This document shows, in pieces, positions 8,017 through 16,139 of a stretch of DNA of 44,041 nt (the stretch's first letter is position 1; each line of letters opens with the position of its first letter). The notes under the pieces were generated by a model that saw only the letters and a list, made by a program, of their open reading frames with translations, did not search any database and was not told where the DNA came from. The stretch lies in assembly GCA_936920625.1 (NCBI GenBank), contig CAKZHC010000003.1:1-44041 (forward strand), written 5' to 3'. This stretch comes from an uncultured Enterobacteriaceae bacterium (lineage in GTDB: Bacteria > Pseudomonadota > Gammaproteobacteria > Enterobacterales > Enterobacteriaceae). A program made the translations under genes and the position numbers.

Positions 8017-9663
8017 ATGAAGAATATCAACCCGACACAAACCGCCGCCTGGAAGGCTCTGGAACACCATTTCGACCAGATGAAATCGGTGACAATTCAC
8101 GATCTGTTTGCAGAGGATCCTGAGCGCTTTGCTAATTTCTCAGCCACATTTGATGATCAGATACTGGTGGATTTTTCCAAAAATCGCATCACCCGCGAAA
8201 CACTGGATAAACTCCATGCCCTGGCGCAGGAGAGTGACTTGCAGGGGGCCATTAAGGCGATGTTTTCAGGTCAGAAAATCAATCGTACTGAAGATCGTGC
8301 AGTGTTACATATTGCGCTACGCAACCGCAGTAATACCCCTATTTTGGTGGATGGCGAAGATGTGATGCCAAAAGTCAACGCGGTACTTGATAAGATGAGG
8401 GCGTTCTCGACCCGCATTATAAGTGGCGAATGGAAGGGGTTCACCGGTAAACCGATTACTGATGTTGTCAATATAGGTATTGGTGGCTCTGATCTGGGGC
8501 CTTACATGGTAACGGAGGCGCTCAGGCCATATAAAAATCATCTTACCATGCACTTCGTTTCTAATGTGGATGGCACTCATATTGCTGAAACGTTGAAAAA
8601 GACCTGCCCGGAAACCACACTTTTTCTGATTGCCTCCAAAACCTTCACTACTCAGGAGACTATGACCAACGCGCACAGTGCGCGACAGTGGTTGCTGCAA
8701 GCGGCGGGAGAGGAGAAACATATTGCCAGCCACTTTGTTGCTCTCTCCACCAATGCTCAGGCGGTAAGTGAATTTGGTATCGATACCGATAATATGTTCG
8801 AATTCTGGGACTGGGTAGGGGGGCGTTATTCTCTCTGGTCGGCGATTGGTCTGTCGATTGTGCTCTCGATTGGATTTGAAAATTTTGAAAAACTGCTTGC
8901 CGGTGCTCACGCAATGGATCGTCATTTCGCTCAAACCGGGCTCGGGAGCAACCTGCCGGTTCAGCTGGCGCTGATTGGCATCTGGTACAACAACTTTTTT
9001 GGTACCGAAACCGAAGCAATTCTGCCTTATGACCAGTATATGCACCGGTTTGCTGCTTACTTTCAGCAGGGCAACATGGAGTCAAACGGGAAATCTGTTG
9101 ACCGCAATGGTAATCACGTAAACTGGCAGACTGGCCCTATCATCTGGGGCGAACCGGGCACTAACGGTCAGCACGCTTTCTATCAGTTGATTCACCAAGG
9201 CACCAAGCTAGTTCCCTGTGACTTTATTGCCCCCGCTATTTCTCACAATAAACTGGGAGATCATCACCAGAAGCTGCTTTCAAACTTCTTTGCGCAGACA
9301 GAGGCACTGGCGTTTGGTAAATCACGCGAAATAGTAGAAAAAGAGTTTGAGCAGGCTGGTAAAGATATCCGCTCTGTTGCGCACATTGTACCGTTTAAGA
9401 TTTTTGAAGGTAACCGGCCGACTAACTCGATTTTGTTGCGTGAAATCACACCTTATAGTCTGGGAGCGTTGATTGCCCTCTATGAGCACAAGATCTTTAC
9501 ACAGGGCACTATTCTCAATATTTTCTCCTTTGACCAGTGGGGCGTTGAGCTCGGTAAACAGTTAGCAAATCGCATTTTGCCAGAGCTGAAAGATAGCAGG
9601 GAGATTACAGGCCATGACAGTTCAACGAATGGCTTAATAAACCGCTATAAGTCCTGGCGTTAG
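8017..9663 (+). CDS. pgi: Glucose-6-phosphate isomerase
   Basis: Interconverts glucose-6-phosphate and fructose-6-phosphate in glycolysis and gluconeogenesis. The 548 residues compare with 549 in E. coli. Family landmarks are NIGIGGSDLGPYMV (phosphosugar-binding SIS fold), the ISKTFTTQET-like segment IASKTFTTQETM, the active-site block GNMESNGKSV with its catalytic Glu, the signature GEPGTNGQHAFYQL with the ring-opening His, and the C-terminal QWGVELGK with the catalytic Lys. It starts at ATG 8017 after a weak AGAAGAG. It stands between lysC and yjbE as in E. coli, but with the small peptide gene added upstream. No defects seen. Confidence 0.97.
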   Translation: MKNINPTQTAAWKALEHHFDQMKSVTIHDLFAEDPERFANFSATFDDQILVDFSKNRITRETLDKLHALAQESDLQGAIKAMFSGQKINRTEDRAVLHIALRNRSNTPILVDGEDVMPKVNAVLDKMRAFSTRIISGEWKGFTGKPITDVVNIGIGGSDLGPYMVTEALRPYKNHLTMHFVSNVDGTHIAETLKKTCPETTLFLIASKTFTTQETMTNAHSARQWLLQAAGEEKHIASHFVALSTNAQAVSEFGIDTDNMFEFWDWVGGRYSLWSAIGLSIVLSIGFENFEKLLAGAHAMDRHFAQTGLGSNLPVQLALIGIWYNNFFGTETEAILPYDQYMHRFAAYFQQGNMESNGKSVDRNGNHVNWQTGPIIWGEPGTNGQHAFYQLIHQGTKLVPCDFIAPAISHNKLGDHHQKLLSNFFAQTEALAFGKSREIVEKEFEQAGKDIRSVAHIVPFKIFEGNRPTNSILLREITPYSLGALIALYEHKIFTQGTILNIFSFDQWGVELGKQLANRILPELKDSREITGHDSSTNGLINRYKSWR

Positions 9664-9671
9664 TTAATAAT

Positions 9672-9706
9672 GCCTGCTATCAGAGGGGGACGCTCCTCTG
9701 TGATAT
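9672..9706 (+). terminator. Possible terminator hairpin after pgi
   Basis: CAGAGG (9681-9686) and CCTCTG (9695-9700) form a 6-base stem that can extend with CTAT/ATAG arms and a bulge. It starts about 10 bases after the pgi stop and is followed only by the weak T-run CTCTTTGTT. Confidence 0.35.
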
Positions 9707-10152
9707 AGCTCTTTGTTGGATAGCAAATAAGCAGGTATTATTCTGAAAATAAAAATTAACTCTGAGAATAGCTGGAAGAAAAGCTGAAAGCTGCACTGAA
9801 ATTAATTTCTGTTGATTTAAAAAAAATAAAATTAACATCCTGTTTGACAAGAAAAAAATAATGATAATGCGAATACTCTTATTTTACACCACATGCTATT
9901 GCTATTCAGTTAAAGAGGTAGTTTTATATTAATAAATCTTTTTAAGATAATACAATATATTGTTTTTCATATTTTTTATTTATTGTTATCGTCTGTTTTA
10001 ATATTATCAAAATATTTTGGAACAGTACCATTAAGATGGTATAGCCAAAGAATATTATGACTTAATTTCTGTTATTTCGCTCTTATATACTTGGATGGTC
10101 TGAGGTTTTCTCGGACAACGTATCCATTCATCTTATGAAGGGAATATCTCCT
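9707..10152 (+). other. AT-rich upstream region of the yjbE operon
   Basis: About 450 bases with no credible gene. The sequence is strongly AT-rich with poly-A tracts, typical of H-NS-sensitive promoter DNA. It holds the candidate Rcs box and the TATACT listed separately. A TTGACA at about 9843 is followed 15 bases later by AT-rich TAATGC, a weaker promoter candidate. Confidence 0.45.
10047..10060 (+). promoter_or_regulatory. Candidate RcsB/RcsAB box upstream of yjbE
   Basis: AAAGAATATTATGA matches the RcsAB consensus TAAGAATATTCTTA at 11 of 14 positions. It lies about 25 bases upstream of TATACT (10086-10091), so it would sit next to the -35 region, where RcsB activates. In E. coli yjbEFGH is controlled by the Rcs phosphorelay, which supports the reading. 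Consensus match only. Confidence 0.45.
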
Positions 10153-10470
10153 ATGAAGAAAATGTTGTGTAATACAGTCGCCCTGCTTTTGCTCGCGGGA
10201 GCTTCCCCGACGTATGCTGCATTAGAAGCCGCAGGCGCGGCGGCAGTTGCTGGTGCGGCGTCAATTTCCAGTGTATCCGGATTTACTGGCGGTAGAGTGG
10301 TGGCCGCTGGTGCCGCTGCCGGTGCAGGCTCGTTTTCCGCAGGTAACTCTGCACCGACGGGGATAAGTGGTGTAGGGGCAATGGTTGGTGCGGGAGTTGC
10401 TGCCGCTGGTGGCAGTGATGGGTCTAACACCGGGACAACCACTACAACAACAACCAATACAACCTGTTAA
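10153..10470 (+). CDS. yjbE: YjbE family exported protein, Gly/Ala/Ser-rich
   Basis: First gene of the yjbEFGH operon, which in E. coli affects extracellular polysaccharide and osmotic response. The start at 10153 (MKKMLCN) follows GAAGGGA; the in-frame ATG at 10135 has no ribosome site. The product has 105 residues, longer than E. coli YjbE (80). It has a signal peptide ending near PTYA, then a low-complexity Ala/Gly/Ser body, then the diagnostic tail GGSDGSNTGTTTTTT, which is almost identical in E. coli. The extra length comes from additional Ala/Gly repeats. It is followed by a strong terminator before yjbF, suggesting a separate abundant short transcript. The biochemical function is unknown. 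Confidence 0.85.
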   Translation: MKKMLCNTVALLLLAGASPTYAALEAAGAAAVAGAASISSVSGFTGGRVVAAGAAAGAGSFSAGNSAPTGISGVGAMVGAGVAAAGGSDGSNTGTTTTTTTNTTC

Positions 10471-10486
10471 CGCTGTTTTTAATCAT

Positions 10487-10514
10487 AACCACACTGCGGT
10501 GTGGTTATTTTTTT
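10487..10514 (+). terminator. Rho-independent terminator between yjbE and yjbF
   Basis: AACCACAC (10487-10494) and GTGTGGTT (10499-10506) form a perfect 8-base stem with a TGCG loop, followed directly by ATTTTTTT. It stands 16 bases after the yjbE stop and about 30 bases before the yjbF start, inside the operon. It should make yjbFGH depend on readthrough, or give yjbE a higher transcript level. Confidence 0.85.
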
Positions 10515-10544
10515 CGTATTATTCTTTTCTAAAGGATTACACCA

Positions 10545-11186
10545 GTGCGTAACACTCCTTTTCTATGCCTCTGCCTGTTACTTCAGTCATGCTCTTTCAC
10601 TCAGGAAGGGCTGGTTGATACGCTAAAACTTGCCATAACCGGTCCTGATGATATTACGCTCACTAATCAACAAATCGCTGATATGCCTTACTCCAGCCTC
10701 TACATGAGGATAAATAACGGTCAGCGTATTTTTGTGGTGCTGGGCTATGAGGAGCAGGGAGATCAAAAATGGGTCACCCGTGATCAGGCGATGATGATTA
10801 CCCGGCATGGCCGTCTGGTTAAAACACTCGGACTGGCCGATAACCTCATCAATATTAATAACTTGGACAGTGATCCGCTGCTAAAGGGAGGAATGATGAC
10901 CAGCGGTATGCGATGGACCCGGACGGTGGGCTGGACAGAACAAGGCAATTATCGTGCAGATACTGCTACTTCTTTATTTAGCCGCCAGGCCGACGAGGTA
11001 TTGAAGATAGCAGGAAATAGCGTTTCCTGCCAGGTCTGGCGCGAGCAGGTCATCATGGCTGGTACCGGTAAACGCTGGGACAATACTTTTTGGATAGACA
11101 GCCGGACCGGTCAGGTGCGTCAGTCGATACAAACACTCGGTGCTGATTATTTCACTATTGAAACTACCATACTCAAACTGGCATAA
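10545..11186 (+). CDS. yjbF: YjbF family lipoprotein
   Basis: Second gene of the yjb exopolysaccharide operon; YjbF/GfcB family lipoprotein. The start is a GTG at 10545 with AAAGGA about 10 bases upstream. The 213-residue product has a short hydrophobic signal ending in the lipobox LLQSC, so Cys16 is the likely lipidated residue; Ser follows at +2, which predicts outer-membrane sorting. The body carries family features such as NGQRIFVVLGYE, WVTRDQAMMITRHGRLVKTLGL and DNTFWIDSRTGQVRQSIQ. It ends 2 bases before yjbG, consistent with tight co-transcription. The molecular role is not established; by relation to the group 4 capsule gfcB genes it probably acts in polysaccharide export. Confidence 0.85.
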   Translation: MRNTPFLCLCLLLQSCSFTQEGLVDTLKLAITGPDDITLTNQQIADMPYSSLYMRINNGQRIFVVLGYEEQGDQKWVTRDQAMMITRHGRLVKTLGLADNLININNLDSDPLLKGGMMTSGMRWTRTVGWTEQGNYRADTATSLFSRQADEVLKIAGNSVSCQVWREQVIMAGTGKRWDNTFWIDSRTGQVRQSIQTLGADYFTIETTILKLA

Positions 11187-11188
11187 CG

Positions 11189-11941
11189 ATGAAAATAAAA
11201 TGTTCTCCCCTGGCGGGAGCACTCTTTATGTTGCCTGTGCTGGTTCGGGCAGAGAGTGAAGTCACCGTATATTACCCTCATCAGTACACCACCATTCAGG
11301 TAAATGATGCCGGAAATCTGGCACAACTCATCATGAGACCCGCCATTAATGGCAGGACCTGGTGGCCAGCAACAATTATCAGTACGCCGCAGGCAACCGT
11401 GGCAGCCAGGGTTGAAAAGCAGGCGTTACTTGCCGGACTGCAACAGTTAGCTGACAGGCTTAGCGTAAACGATGATCCCATGGCTGGCGTGGTTCGCTCC
11501 GTCTGGCGGCAGGTCAATGTTATCAGGGTCACCGGACGGCAAATTGTTAAGCTGGATCCTGACTGGGTCCGGCTGCGCCCCGAAGACAATCGCCGGTTAC
11601 AGGGAAGATATCAGCTCTATACTGCCACCAGGCCAGATTCCGTGCAGCTGGCTGGTGTGGTCAGCCAGCCTGGCACCGTTCCATGGCAGCCAGGGAAAAC
11701 AGTGGCGGATTATCTTGCCACCACGACTCGTGTGCCGGGTGCTGAACGTAATGTAGCACTGCTAATTACCCCGGAGGGCACAATCCAAAAAGTGCCAGTA
11801 GCTTACTGGAATCGCCGACACGTTGAGCCCCCTGCGGGCAGCATTATTTTTGTTGGCTTTGGCCGCTGGAGTTTGCCTGAGGATGAAGCCGTAATTAACC
11901 GCCGCTTTCTCTCTGTTCTGACGCACCGGATCCCTGACTAA
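11189..11941 (+). CDS. yjbG: YjbG family periplasmic protein (GfcC-like)
   Basis: Third gene of the yjb operon. The 250-residue protein starts MKIKCSPLAG with a signal peptide cleaved near VRAES, so it is periplasmic. The middle, including VSQPGTVPWQPGKTVADYLATTTRV, is the SLBB/beta-grasp-like segment seen in capsule-export proteins of the GfcC family. It starts 2 bases after yjbF, and its stop codon overlaps the putative yjbH ATG as TAATG, the usual sign of translational coupling. Function is inferred from family and operon only: assembly or export of an extracellular polysaccharide with YjbF and YjbH. Confidence 0.85.
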   Translation: MKIKCSPLAGALFMLPVLVRAESEVTVYYPHQYTTIQVNDAGNLAQLIMRPAINGRTWWPATIISTPQATVAARVEKQALLAGLQQLADRLSVNDDPMAGVVRSVWRQVNVIRVTGRQIVKLDPDWVRLRPEDNRRLQGRYQLYTATRPDSVQLAGVVSQPGTVPWQPGKTVADYLATTTRVPGAERNVALLITPEGTIQKVPVAYWNRRHVEPPAGSIIFVGFGRWSLPEDEAVINRRFLSVLTHRIPD

Positions 11942-14033
11942 TGAAAAAAAATTAACGCTTAAGTTACTGGCACTTTTTATATCCGGTGCCTGTCAGGCTG
12001 AGGTAACAACCTGGCCGGATCCGGTAGGGCCATCCCAGTCTGATATTGGCGGTGTTGGGCTGATGCAGATACCGACTGCGCGTATGGCGCCTGATGGTGA
12101 GTTCAGTCTTAACTACCATTATAACGACCAGTACCGTTTTTACTCCGCTTCGATGGTGCTATTCCCCTGGCTGGAAGCCACTGTCCGTTATACAGACGTC
12201 ATAACTCGCCGTTACAGTGCGGTAGAGAGCTTTTCTGGTAATCAGACCTACAAAGATAAGGCGTTTGATCTAAAGTTACGTCTGTGGCAAGAGGGGTACT
12301 GGATGCCAGATATTGCGCTGGGAGCGCACGATCTTGGCGGGACCGGTCTTTTTAACAGTGAGTATCTGGTGGTAACCAAAGCCTGGGGGCCGTTTGATTT
12401 CACATTGGGACTCGGCTGGGGCTACCTTGGCAATAGTGGCACAATTAAGAACCCTTTTTGTAGTATCAGCGACAGTTACTGCACGAGGTCAACCATAAAC
12501 GGAACCGCGGGCACTGTGAGCGGTAATGATCTGTTTAAAGGGCGTTCTGCTCTGTTTGGTGGGATAGAATATCAGACCCCATGGCAGCCACTTCGCCTGA
12601 AGATAGAGTATGAGGGCAACGACTACCAGCACGATTTTGCCGGTAAGCTTTATCAGAGCAATAAAATTAATGCCGGGGCTATCTGGCGTATAACTGACTG
12701 GGCCGATGTTAATGTCAGTTATGAACGTGGCAATACCCTGATGGCGGGTTTTACCCTGCGAACTAACTTCAACACGTTGCATCAAATTCACCGCGATCAG
12801 CCCAAAGCCGATTATCGTCCAGCCGCGCAGCCTGTGGTGTTGGACGAGCCCGTCGCCGCCAGAGAACTTACTGAACTCAGATATAACGCGGGGCTGAACA
12901 TGCCAGCTATTCAGTTACAGGGACGCACACTCTATATTTCTGGTGAGCAGTATAAGTATCGTGATACCCAGATGGGGGTAGATCGTGCTAATCGGATTGT
13001 AATCAATCAATTACCAGAAAACATCGATACGATAAAGGTTACCCAGACGAGATTTAATATGCCGCAGGTGACCACTGTCACCGATGTTAACAGCCTGCGC
13101 CAGTCGTTGGTGGGGTATCCGCTGGGGCAGACGTCGACACTTAAACAGCACCGGACTAACCCGCAGACAGTACAGAAATCACAACAGGATTATTACATAG
13201 CGCCTGCCCGATTTGGCGTAAGTCTGGCACCGGTGCTTAATCAGTCTGTAGGTGGGCCAGATAGCTTCTACCTCTATCAGCTTGGTGTAATGGGTGGGGC
13301 TAACTGGTGGGTAACAAATCATCTGTTATTAGATGGCAGCGTGTTTGTCAACCTCGCCAATAACTACGGTAAGTTTAATTACGATGGCACTCCGGGTGAT
13401 TCTGCACTACCGCGGGTACGTACCCACATTCGTGACTATGTGGGTAATGATGTTTACCTCAATAATCTGCAGGCCAGCTACATGCGCTATCTGGGTGGTG
13501 ATTATTACGCACAGTTTTATGGTGGTTATCTGGAGACGATGTATGGCGGCGTGGGAGGTGAGGTTATCTGGCGTCCCCTCGATTCTGACTGGGCAATAGG
13601 GCTGGATGCGAACTATGTCAAACAGCGTGACTGGCACAATATGATGAGCTTTGTGAATTATCATGCTGCTGTAGGTAATCTTACCGCTTACTGGAAACCC
13701 TGGTTTATTCGTGACATTCAGGTCAAAGCTAGTGTAGGCCAGTATCTGGCTAAAGATAAAGGCGCGACGATCGACATCTCGAGGCGCTTTAAAAGCGGCA
13801 TAATGGTTGGTGCTTATGCCACTAAAACTAATGTTTCTTCCCATGATTATGGTGAGGGGAGTTTTACTAAAGGCTTTTATATCTCTATACCAATGGACCT
13901 TTTTACTGTTCCATATAATCGTGGCAGAGCACAGATAAACTGGACACCTCTAACCAGAGATGGTGGTCAGATGCTTGGCAGAAAGTACCAGCTTTATTAC
14001 ATGACATCTGATCGTGACCGGGATTTCCGTTAA
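11941..14033 (+). CDS. yjbH: YjbH outer-membrane protein, start out of frame at an A8 tract
   Basis: Last gene of the yjb operon; large YjbH/GfcD family beta-barrel protein of the outer membrane linked to polysaccharide secretion. From 12063 the frame is open for 656 residues and matches the family throughout (GPFDFTLGLGWGYLG, EYQTPWQPLRLKIEYEGNDYQ, WTPLTRDGGQMLGRK, final YMTSDRDRDFR). The expected signal peptide (KKLTLKLLALFISGACQAE) is encoded just upstream in the same frame, but the only suitable ATG, at 11941 and overlapping the yjbG stop, is followed by eight A residues and is out of frame, reading M-K-K-N-stop. Nine or six A residues would restore it. The gene is either silenced, rescued by slippage on the A tract, or affected by a sequencing error. 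Starting at 12063 would remove the export signal. Confidence 0.85.
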
Positions 14034-14619
14034 GACAGGACCAGAAAGAACCTTTCCATACTGCTATTCTGGTCATATTATTGCCTGTTAATCGCTTATA
14101 TCAGTAAAGTGATGTAACAGGCACGTCAGCAAAATAAGCCTGAAGATTGCCTTAGCAGGGAAGATGATTCTTAATACGGGGATTGACTGCCCCAACTATG
14201 AAATATTTTAGACGGGCTATTACTTCTCTTAACATTATTGTCTGTAACGGTATTACGGCTAAATATTTATTTGTCTGACGATTGTGAATCATGACAATAA
14301 CTTTAATTACGCTTTACTATTGTAATGTAGTTTAGATTGATATTATCGCTTTTTGTCCGGTAAATAGTGCCTTGAACGGTGATGAATAATTAATATTATT
14401 AAATAAATAAGCACGAATTCATCTATTTTTTGCATCCACGATAGTCTAGAATTTGCCAAATTATTCGCTGCGATTGTCACAGTTTAATAGCAGATATGCC
14501 ATGGTAATTAGTTACATGGCGGGATACTATATTGCTGCAATCTGTGTCCTCTGCCGCGTGACATTGCACCTGGTAGTTTCCAGTTAAACTATTAATCCCG
14601 TATTTTTTCGGAGTGCTAC
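14034..14619 (+). other. Intergenic stretch between yjbH and ubiC
   Basis: About 590 AT-rich bases with no open frame I can support. In E. coli this position holds psiE and the mal genes; no remnant is recognisable. A hairpin with arms GCCATG/CATGGC lies at about 14497-14519, roughly 100 bases before ubiC, without a poly-T tail. The ubiC ATG has TCGGAG about 8 bases upstream. Confidence 0.5.
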
Positions 14620-15123
14620 ATGTCACATCCCGCTCAGGATCAACTTTGTAGAATGTGCTGGACTACATTTGATGATCCTCTCATGACTGCTCATGTGCGC
14701 GACTGGCTGAAGGAAGAGGGCTCTATGACCCGTCGGTTTGAGAGGATCTGCCAGAGTGTGTCAGTTGAGGTTTTGCGTGAGCAGTTTGTTGGCCTTGATG
14801 AGGCCGGCGGAGAGGCCAAATTACTTCCTGAATCACCACGGTACTGGCTGCGTGAAATTGTGCTGAGTGGTAGTGATGTCCCGTGGCTGCTGGGGCGTAC
14901 GCTGATACCTGAGTGCACACTTCATGGTCCGGAGCAGATGTTGCAGCACATAGGGACTGTACCGCTGGGACGATATCTTTTTTCACACTCATCATTAAGC
15001 CGAGATTTTGTTGAACCAGGAAGGGCTGATACACTCTGGGGACGGCGCTCATTGCTGAGATTATCCGGCAAGCCTTTGCTATTAAATGAGCTCTTTTTAC
15101 CAGCATCACCACTCTACTATTAG
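14620..15123 (+). CDS. ubiC: Chorismate pyruvate-lyase
   Basis: Removes pyruvate from chorismate to give 4-hydroxybenzoate, the first committed ubiquinone precursor; cytoplasmic. The 167 residues compare with 165 in E. coli. Family landmarks are the central RYWLREIVL with its substrate-binding Arg, the LLGRTLIPE segment, and the C-terminal LNELFLPASPLYY with the conserved Glu. The stop codon is immediately followed by the ubiA start, so the pair is a tight ubiCA operon as in E. coli. No defects seen. Confidence 0.95.
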   Translation: MSHPAQDQLCRMCWTTFDDPLMTAHVRDWLKEEGSMTRRFERICQSVSVEVLREQFVGLDEAGGEAKLLPESPRYWLREIVLSGSDVPWLLGRTLIPECTLHGPEQMLQHIGTVPLGRYLFSHSSLSRDFVEPGRADTLWGRRSLLRLSGKPLLLNELFLPASPLYY

Positions 15124-16011
15124 ATGCCCGAATTCTGGATGGAAAAACACCTTTCACTGAGTAAATGGCGGACATACGGCCGTCTGATGCGTTTGGATAA
15201 GCCCATTGGCGCTCTGCTGTTGTTATGGCCCACGTGCTGGGCACTCTGGCTGGCGGCTATGGCTATGCCACCACTCAATGTACTGATCGTTTTTGTACTG
15301 GGCGTGGTCGTGATGCGTGCTGCGGGATGCGTAATCAATGATTATGCTGATCGTCATATTGATGGCCACGTCAAACGTACCCAACAGCGCCCAATGGCAA
15401 TTGGCGCCGTGACAGGCAGAGAAGCTAAAATTATCTTCCTGATTTTGATTTTCTTTGCGCTGCTATTGGTGCTGACATTAAACCGGCTGACTATCCTGTT
15501 GTCGTTTGCTGGCCTTGCCCTGGCCTCGTGCTATCCCTTTATGAAGCGTTACACCTATTTCCCTCAGGTGGTACTGGGAGCAGCCTACAGCTGGGCAATT
15601 CCAATGGCCTGGGCCGCCGTATGTGGAACGCTTCCTGCCGCATGCTGGTTGTTATTTACCGCCAATATTTGCTGGACGGTAGCTTATGATACTCAGTATG
15701 CCATGGTGGACCGGGATGATGACCTGAAAATCGCCGTAAAATCTACCGCTATTCTATTTGGGCACTCTGATACGCTGATCATCGGGCTGCTGCAAGTGGC
15801 CACGTTGTTATTGTTGGCACTGGCTGGCATCATGCTCGACGTCAACAGATTTTATTATGTTGGGATACTGGCCGCTGGTGGGTTGTTCATTTATCAGCAG
15901 CGGTTGATTTCTGATCGCGAGCGCGATGCATGCTTCCAGGCTTTTCTCAATAACAACTATGTCGGAGCAATAATGTTTGTCGCTGTTGCGCTAGGTATAT
16001 CAGCTTTCTGA
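15124..16011 (+). CDS. ubiA: 4-Hydroxybenzoate octaprenyltransferase
   Basis: Integral membrane prenyltransferase that joins an all-trans polyprenyl chain to 4-hydroxybenzoate in ubiquinone synthesis. The 295 residues compare with 290 in E. coli. Both aspartate-rich motifs that bind magnesium-pyrophosphate are present: NDYADRHIDGH near residue 72 and DTQYAMVDRDDD near residue 190. There are about eight or nine hydrophobic segments. The start may be 15124, directly after the ubiC stop, or the ATG at 15139 (MEKHLSLSKW), which gives a length closer to E. coli; neither has a strong ribosome site, so translation is probably coupled to ubiC. Convergent with plsB. Confidence 0.95.
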   Translation: MPEFWMEKHLSLSKWRTYGRLMRLDKPIGALLLLWPTCWALWLAAMAMPPLNVLIVFVLGVVVMRAAGCVINDYADRHIDGHVKRTQQRPMAIGAVTGREAKIIFLILIFFALLLVLTLNRLTILLSFAGLALASCYPFMKRYTYFPQVVLGAAYSWAIPMAWAAVCGTLPAACWLLFTANICWTVAYDTQYAMVDRDDDLKIAVKSTAILFGHSDTLIIGLLQVATLLLLALAGIMLDVNRFYYVGILAAGGLFIYQQRLISDRERDACFQAFLNNNYVGAIMFVAVALGISAF

Positions 16012-16027
16012 GTATTCAGCTTCGTCA

Positions 16028-16045
16028 GCAGCATCAATATGCTGC
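16028..16045. terminator. Possible bidirectional hairpin between ubiA and plsB
   Basis: GCAGCAT (16028-16034) and ATGCTGC (16039-16045) form a perfect 7-base stem with a CAAT loop in the 128-base gap between the convergent ubiA and plsB ends. There is no T-run on either side, so terminator function is uncertain. Confidence 0.35.
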
Positions 16046-16139
16046 CGGATGCGTTATTGCTCTCCCGGTTAAAAAAATCGTACGGGCAGTTGATTCGTGT
16101 CAATCAAAAAGCGTTTGCTGTGTACGGGTTGGTGACGTC

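Noticed and set aside
10128..10457. Minus-strand open frame rich in Pro, Ala and Val opposite yjbE
   Set aside because: It is a mirror of the low-complexity yjbE coding strand; yjbE has the signal peptide, ribosome site and conserved tail.
12063..12065. ATG at 12063 as the true yjbH start
   Set aside because: It would remove the signal peptide encoded just upstream, and it has no suitable ribosome site (CGGTGTTGGGC is coding sequence conserved in the family).
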